DNA of 29,792 bases from the NCBI GenBank assembly GCA_003427395.1, contig BFEA01000137.1, positions 1,846,493 through 1,876,284 on the forward strand. Direction: 5' to 3'. Positions 26,641 to 29,792 of the stretch are shown here, piece by piece. The stretch comes from Chara braunii (taxonomy: Eukaryota; Streptophyta; Charophyceae; Charales; Characeae). The first letter of the stretch is position 1; each line of letters starts with the position of its first letter. Made by a program: the position numbers and the translations under genes. The notes below the pieces were generated by a model. That model saw only the letters and a list, made by a program, of their open reading frames with translations, did no database searches and had not been told where the DNA came from.

Positions 26641-28500
26641 GTGGCGGCGACGCTGAGACGCCGTTAGATTACTGGGAGGTGGTTATGTGTTGAGAGGGTG
26701 TCGCGGCAAGCGAGCGTACTAGGGAGTGGTGTAGATCGTTTTGCGCGCGACTTCTTGTGATAATTGCCTTCTCTGGAGTGTGATTTTACACGGTCTTCTG
26801 GAGTGGGCCATCTCTTCAACTTCACTTAAGGTCAGTTTGACTCAGAACCCTTCACACCTATGTGAACCCGCACTTTGCTTGACCCTGTTCTTTGGATGTT
26901 CACTGAAAAGGTAGAGGAAATGTATGTTTGCGCGTGTGAATGGAAGTCTGACGTGAGTTTGAACTTGCATTGTCTTCTTTGAAACTTGTTGTTTGGCCTG
27001 ATGTGCAGGTAGGTAGAAGGATGCCCGAAAAAAAAAAGGGATCTGACCATATCAATGGCAATGAAGGAATGATGATTGTTTTCCGTCACTCACATGCATG
27101 TTGAAGGGAAGGACAACCAGCAGACGACGAAAAGGAATTTGATCACACAAAGAAAAAGAAAATCAATTGGACATAGATTTTTCCTAAGGATACTCGTTCT
27201 TTCCCGAATGACCCTCTTTGTCTATGCCCGTCTGTCTGAATGATTTCCTCTTCTGTAATTTCCTTTTTCGTCTAAGTTACCCTTGACGTCAGGCGGTGAG
27301 GGATCATTCGCCGTCGTGGTAAGCGTGTTTCCCTTTCCTATGAGGCATCCGAGGCAGGGGTTCGCTGCCTTAGGGGCCGGCCGTGCTATCGACTTGAGTG
27401 GACCGCTCGTGCGGGGGGATACCATGCTGTTGTGGTGGAGCCAGCCCGACTTATGAGATCCGAGGTTCGCTCGGGCGAGGACGAGGGGTATCCCAGACCA
27501 CCTCCTAGGGAAGGGGCATGCGCCTACTCACGGAAGGACGTCAAGTTCTTGGCGGCTCGCGCTAAGGAGAGCTGTCATAATTTACCCTTCTAGTGGCCGT
27601 CTTAGGAGCCACAGACGAATGGGGGACTGACGCCTTAAGAAACCCAGTTCATGTTTTCACTAGCTATGGACGGAGTGCAAGTAGGCACTACCTTCGCGGA
27701 TAGGTTTGCACCATAAGAAGTGTAAGCCTGGGGTTAGCTGGCTAGTTGACACGAGGTAATAGCTAGAGCATTGCTTCGAAAGTCATTATGTCGAAGGCGA
27801 AAAAGAGTAATTATTGTCAGATGGATAGGGCAAATAACAAAATTTGAAAGCAGATTCCCGTCTTCAGCAGGGTGACCAATATGTGAGTTGTTTAAGTCGG
27901 CTACTGATTCGCATAGTGGTCGTCGGATTATTTGCAGACGGTATTCACACCAAAGTTAGAAAGATAGTGGTGTCCTAGCTCTATTTGAGAGTTGGGGGAT
28001 GCCTGCGTTTCGTTTCTAACAAGCGGTGTGGGGCGGAATGAAATAACTTGGCAACGCATCTCATCAAGTCGAAAAGTCGTGTGAGCCCAGCTATTTTGGC
28101 AAACAGAGTGAAGATGATTCGATCAGACGCTATTCATGCATCGTTATGCAGGTTAATCATGCCCTGACCTTTTGATTGATTCGTGTTGTTTGAAGCCAAG
28201 TCAATCTTTGTCATATGCATGATTGTATTATGGATGGACCGATTCCAGAAAATAAGTCAGCTTACGTTGACCTGAGTCTTCTTTTGAAAGCATTTTGTCT
28301 GATTAACTCCAAATCGTCTTTGAAAGAAGGGACTAGGATTGATTGAGATTTTCTCACGATTGGAATATCACGTCCTAGTTGACCGACGTCGTTCCGATTC
28401 CTGGGAGATCAGCGCCTCAGGGACGGACGACATTCGGGTCCACTTTGGCGTTTAACCATGTGTACCTATGCTACAGCAAACGAGCAAACGCCCTCGACCG
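26641..28500. other. Apparently unique sequence, no recognised gene
   Basis: Low in repeats compared with the rest of the window; ORFs are short and lack motifs. A weakly 5S rRNA-like stretch lies at about 27415-27520. A spliced gene could be hidden here, but nothing directly supports one. Confidence 0.4.
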
Positions 28501-28520
28501 ACTTACCTCTGCAATTGCAT

Positions 28521-28602
28521 TATAAAAGCTTTTGCATGTGGGTCGGTAGTTCGGTAGGGATACGCCCCTAAGGGTGGTGACAACCCATTAGGGAAGGTAA
28601 GT
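28521..28602 (+). promoter_or_regulatory. Candidate RNA polymerase II promoter with nearby 5' splice site
   Basis: TATAAAAG at 28521-28528, preceded by GCAATTGCAT, and a consensus donor AAG|GTAAGT at 28594-28602, about 70 bases downstream. The arrangement fits a short non-coding first exon. It is inferred from motifs only. Confidence 0.3.
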
Positions 28603-28970
28603 TGTGCCCCGCAGAAACCTTTCGTGTCGTAGGGGACCGCGAGATGTACAGCTGGCGCACTCGGCCGGAGCGGTGAAGGGTCGACGCGGGTTACCGTGTC
28701 GTCTCCAAGTTGTCTCTAAAAAGGTTGAAAGCCTGCGTTTCTCCTGCGTGACGCGGCCGGGAGGGCCCTCGCTAGCACGGGGGCCGATGCGCTGGACAAC
28801 GCTCGTAACCAACGAACATTGTGCAACTGTCTTGACCCCCAGTAATGCGAAGAGGCCTGAAATGGGGGCCAGTAGGCCCACTCGAGCCTGCCTTCACTTA
28901 GGGCGGCCAACGACGCTGCAACCAGCGCCTCCAAGAGGCTCATCGGAACGTAGCCTCACACTTTGTTTTC

Positions 28971-29051
28971 TTCTTTACTTCATATATTCCACCTTATCAC
29001 TTCCTCTACGCCGCTTTTTCTTCCTCTTCGCCGCTTTTTTTTTTTTTTTTT
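28971..29051 (+). repeat. Dispersed pyrimidine repeat, copy 2
   Basis: TTCTTTACTTCATATATTCC, ACCTTATCACTTCCTCTACG and CCGCTTTTTCTTCCTCTTCG, then a T-run, match 22588-22660 in order. A shorter TTCTTTACTTCATAT occurs again at about 29271-29285. Confidence 0.7.
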
Positions 29052-29502
29052 CTTCTTCTTGTTCTTCTTCTTCTTCTTCTTCTTCTTTTCTTCTCTGCCT
29101 TTTTTTTCGATTCATCTTCTCCACTTCATCTTCTCCTTTCTTATTGTATTTCGTAAGGAAGTTCTTCTTATTCTTTTTTTGTGTTCGTCTTCTTGTTTTC
29201 CTTCGATTTCTTCACGTCTTTTTCTTCTTGCTCTTCTTATACTTCTTCGCTTTACCATCTTCGAATCGTCTTCTTTACTTCATATTTTTCGCTTCTGAAT
29301 CATCTTCTTCATATCTTCTTCTTTTTTATAGTCTCGTCTTCTTCTACTACTTCTGGCTTCTTCTTCTTCTTTTTCTTCTTCTGCTTCTTCTTCCTCGCCT
29401 GTGCTTCTTTTTTTTCGCTGGTTCTTTTTATTCTTCGTCGCTTTTTTTTTTTTTTTTTCCCCTTCTTCTTCTTCTTCTTCTTCTTCTTCTTCTTCTTCTT
29501 CA
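29052..29502. repeat. TTC-rich low-complexity tract
   Basis: Runs of (TTC)n, clearest at 29052-29085 and 29461-29501, with T-rich sequence between. Long Phe/Ser/Leu- or Lys/Glu-rich ORFs on either strand here are compositional. Confidence 0.9.
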
Positions 29503-29659
29503 ACACATATCTTCGTGCCCAACCTGTCAACCGCGTCGCCGACCTTGTAAGCATATAGTTCGGTTGTGGAGATTTTCTTCGTTCTTGCCCTTCTTTCGCT
29601 TCTTCTCTCCAACATACATATATAACAGGCAATGAAAAGATGAATTTTTCCTTCCTTGC

Positions 29660-29760
29660 TCTTTATACATATATATACATATATATATACATATATATAT
29701 ACATATATATATATATATACATATATATATACATATATATATATATATACATATATACAA
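29660..29760. repeat. (TA)n with periodic CATATATA
   Basis: Alternating TA with a C every 8 to 18 bases (ACATATATAT units), ending just before GGTTACCGG. The final bases GGCGTTCGGGACGGGCCGAACGCC form a hairpin at the window edge. Confidence 0.9.
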
Positions 29761-29792
29761 GGTTACCGGCGTTCGGGACGGGCCGAACGCCC

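Noticed and set aside
28604-29635. 343-codon plus-strand ORF
   Set aside because: Two-thirds of it is encoded by T-runs and TTC repeats, giving poly-Phe/Ser/Leu; the first part has no motif.

Overview
The window looks like nuclear DNA of a eukaryote, built mostly from transposon remains, satellites and microsatellites, with very little plausible host coding sequence. Two observations point to the green-plant lineage, perhaps a streptophyte alga. The large LINE has the layout of plant L1-type elements: an ORF1 with a DUF4283-like stretch and a CCHC knuckle, then endonuclease, reverse transcriptase and a C-terminal zinc-binding domain. A U2 snRNA fragment also starts with the plant-style 5' sequence. 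The species call is an inference. The sequence is a draft short-read assembly: it has a 945-base N gap, two single Ns, and two uncut Nextera mate-pair junction adapters, each flanked by an exact artificial duplication.

Layout. 1-1320: a small secreted cysteine-rich protein gene (529-855), the best host-gene candidate, followed by triplet repeats. About 1590-10647: a decayed plus-strand LINE (LINE-A) ending in a poly(A) tail. Two copies of an unusual inverted-repeat element sit inside it, at 2449-2980 and 5453-5751. 10650-12940: a run of fold-back/MITE-like elements and a recurrent short hairpin motif. 13200-15436: a related minus-strand LINE (LINE-B), whose intact Trp codons help interpret LINE-A. 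15852-16796: gap. 17040-19800: a dense nest of small elements, namely a U2-derived retrosequence, two tRNA-derived SINEs in opposite orientation, a tandemly duplicated TACGGGG element, a 375-bp TIR element, and fold-backs. 20690-20900: a third, half copy of the modular element. 20900-23250: no recognisable gene. 23250-25800: an unusual concentration of short, mostly perfect hairpins with unrelated stems, plus a 16-bp palindromic tandem repeat. 25800-26640: an ORF with a 54-bp minisatellite, broken by an adapter artefact. 26640-28960: apparently unique sequence with a promoter-like site. 28960-29757: TTC and TA/CATATA repeats.

The strongest new signal is a family of AT-rich, non-autonomous-looking elements. 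Three copies share an internal core, but their GC-rich terminal arrays use different palindromic modules: CCGCGG in one, CGTACG in another, ACGCGT/CGTACG in the third. The second is that in-frame stops in the C-terminal half of LINE-A ORF2 are nearly all TGA/TAG. Five of ten align with intact Trp codons in LINE-B, which suggests sense-strand G-to-A mutation. No metabolic pathway or operon is present; the contents interact mainly by nested insertion.
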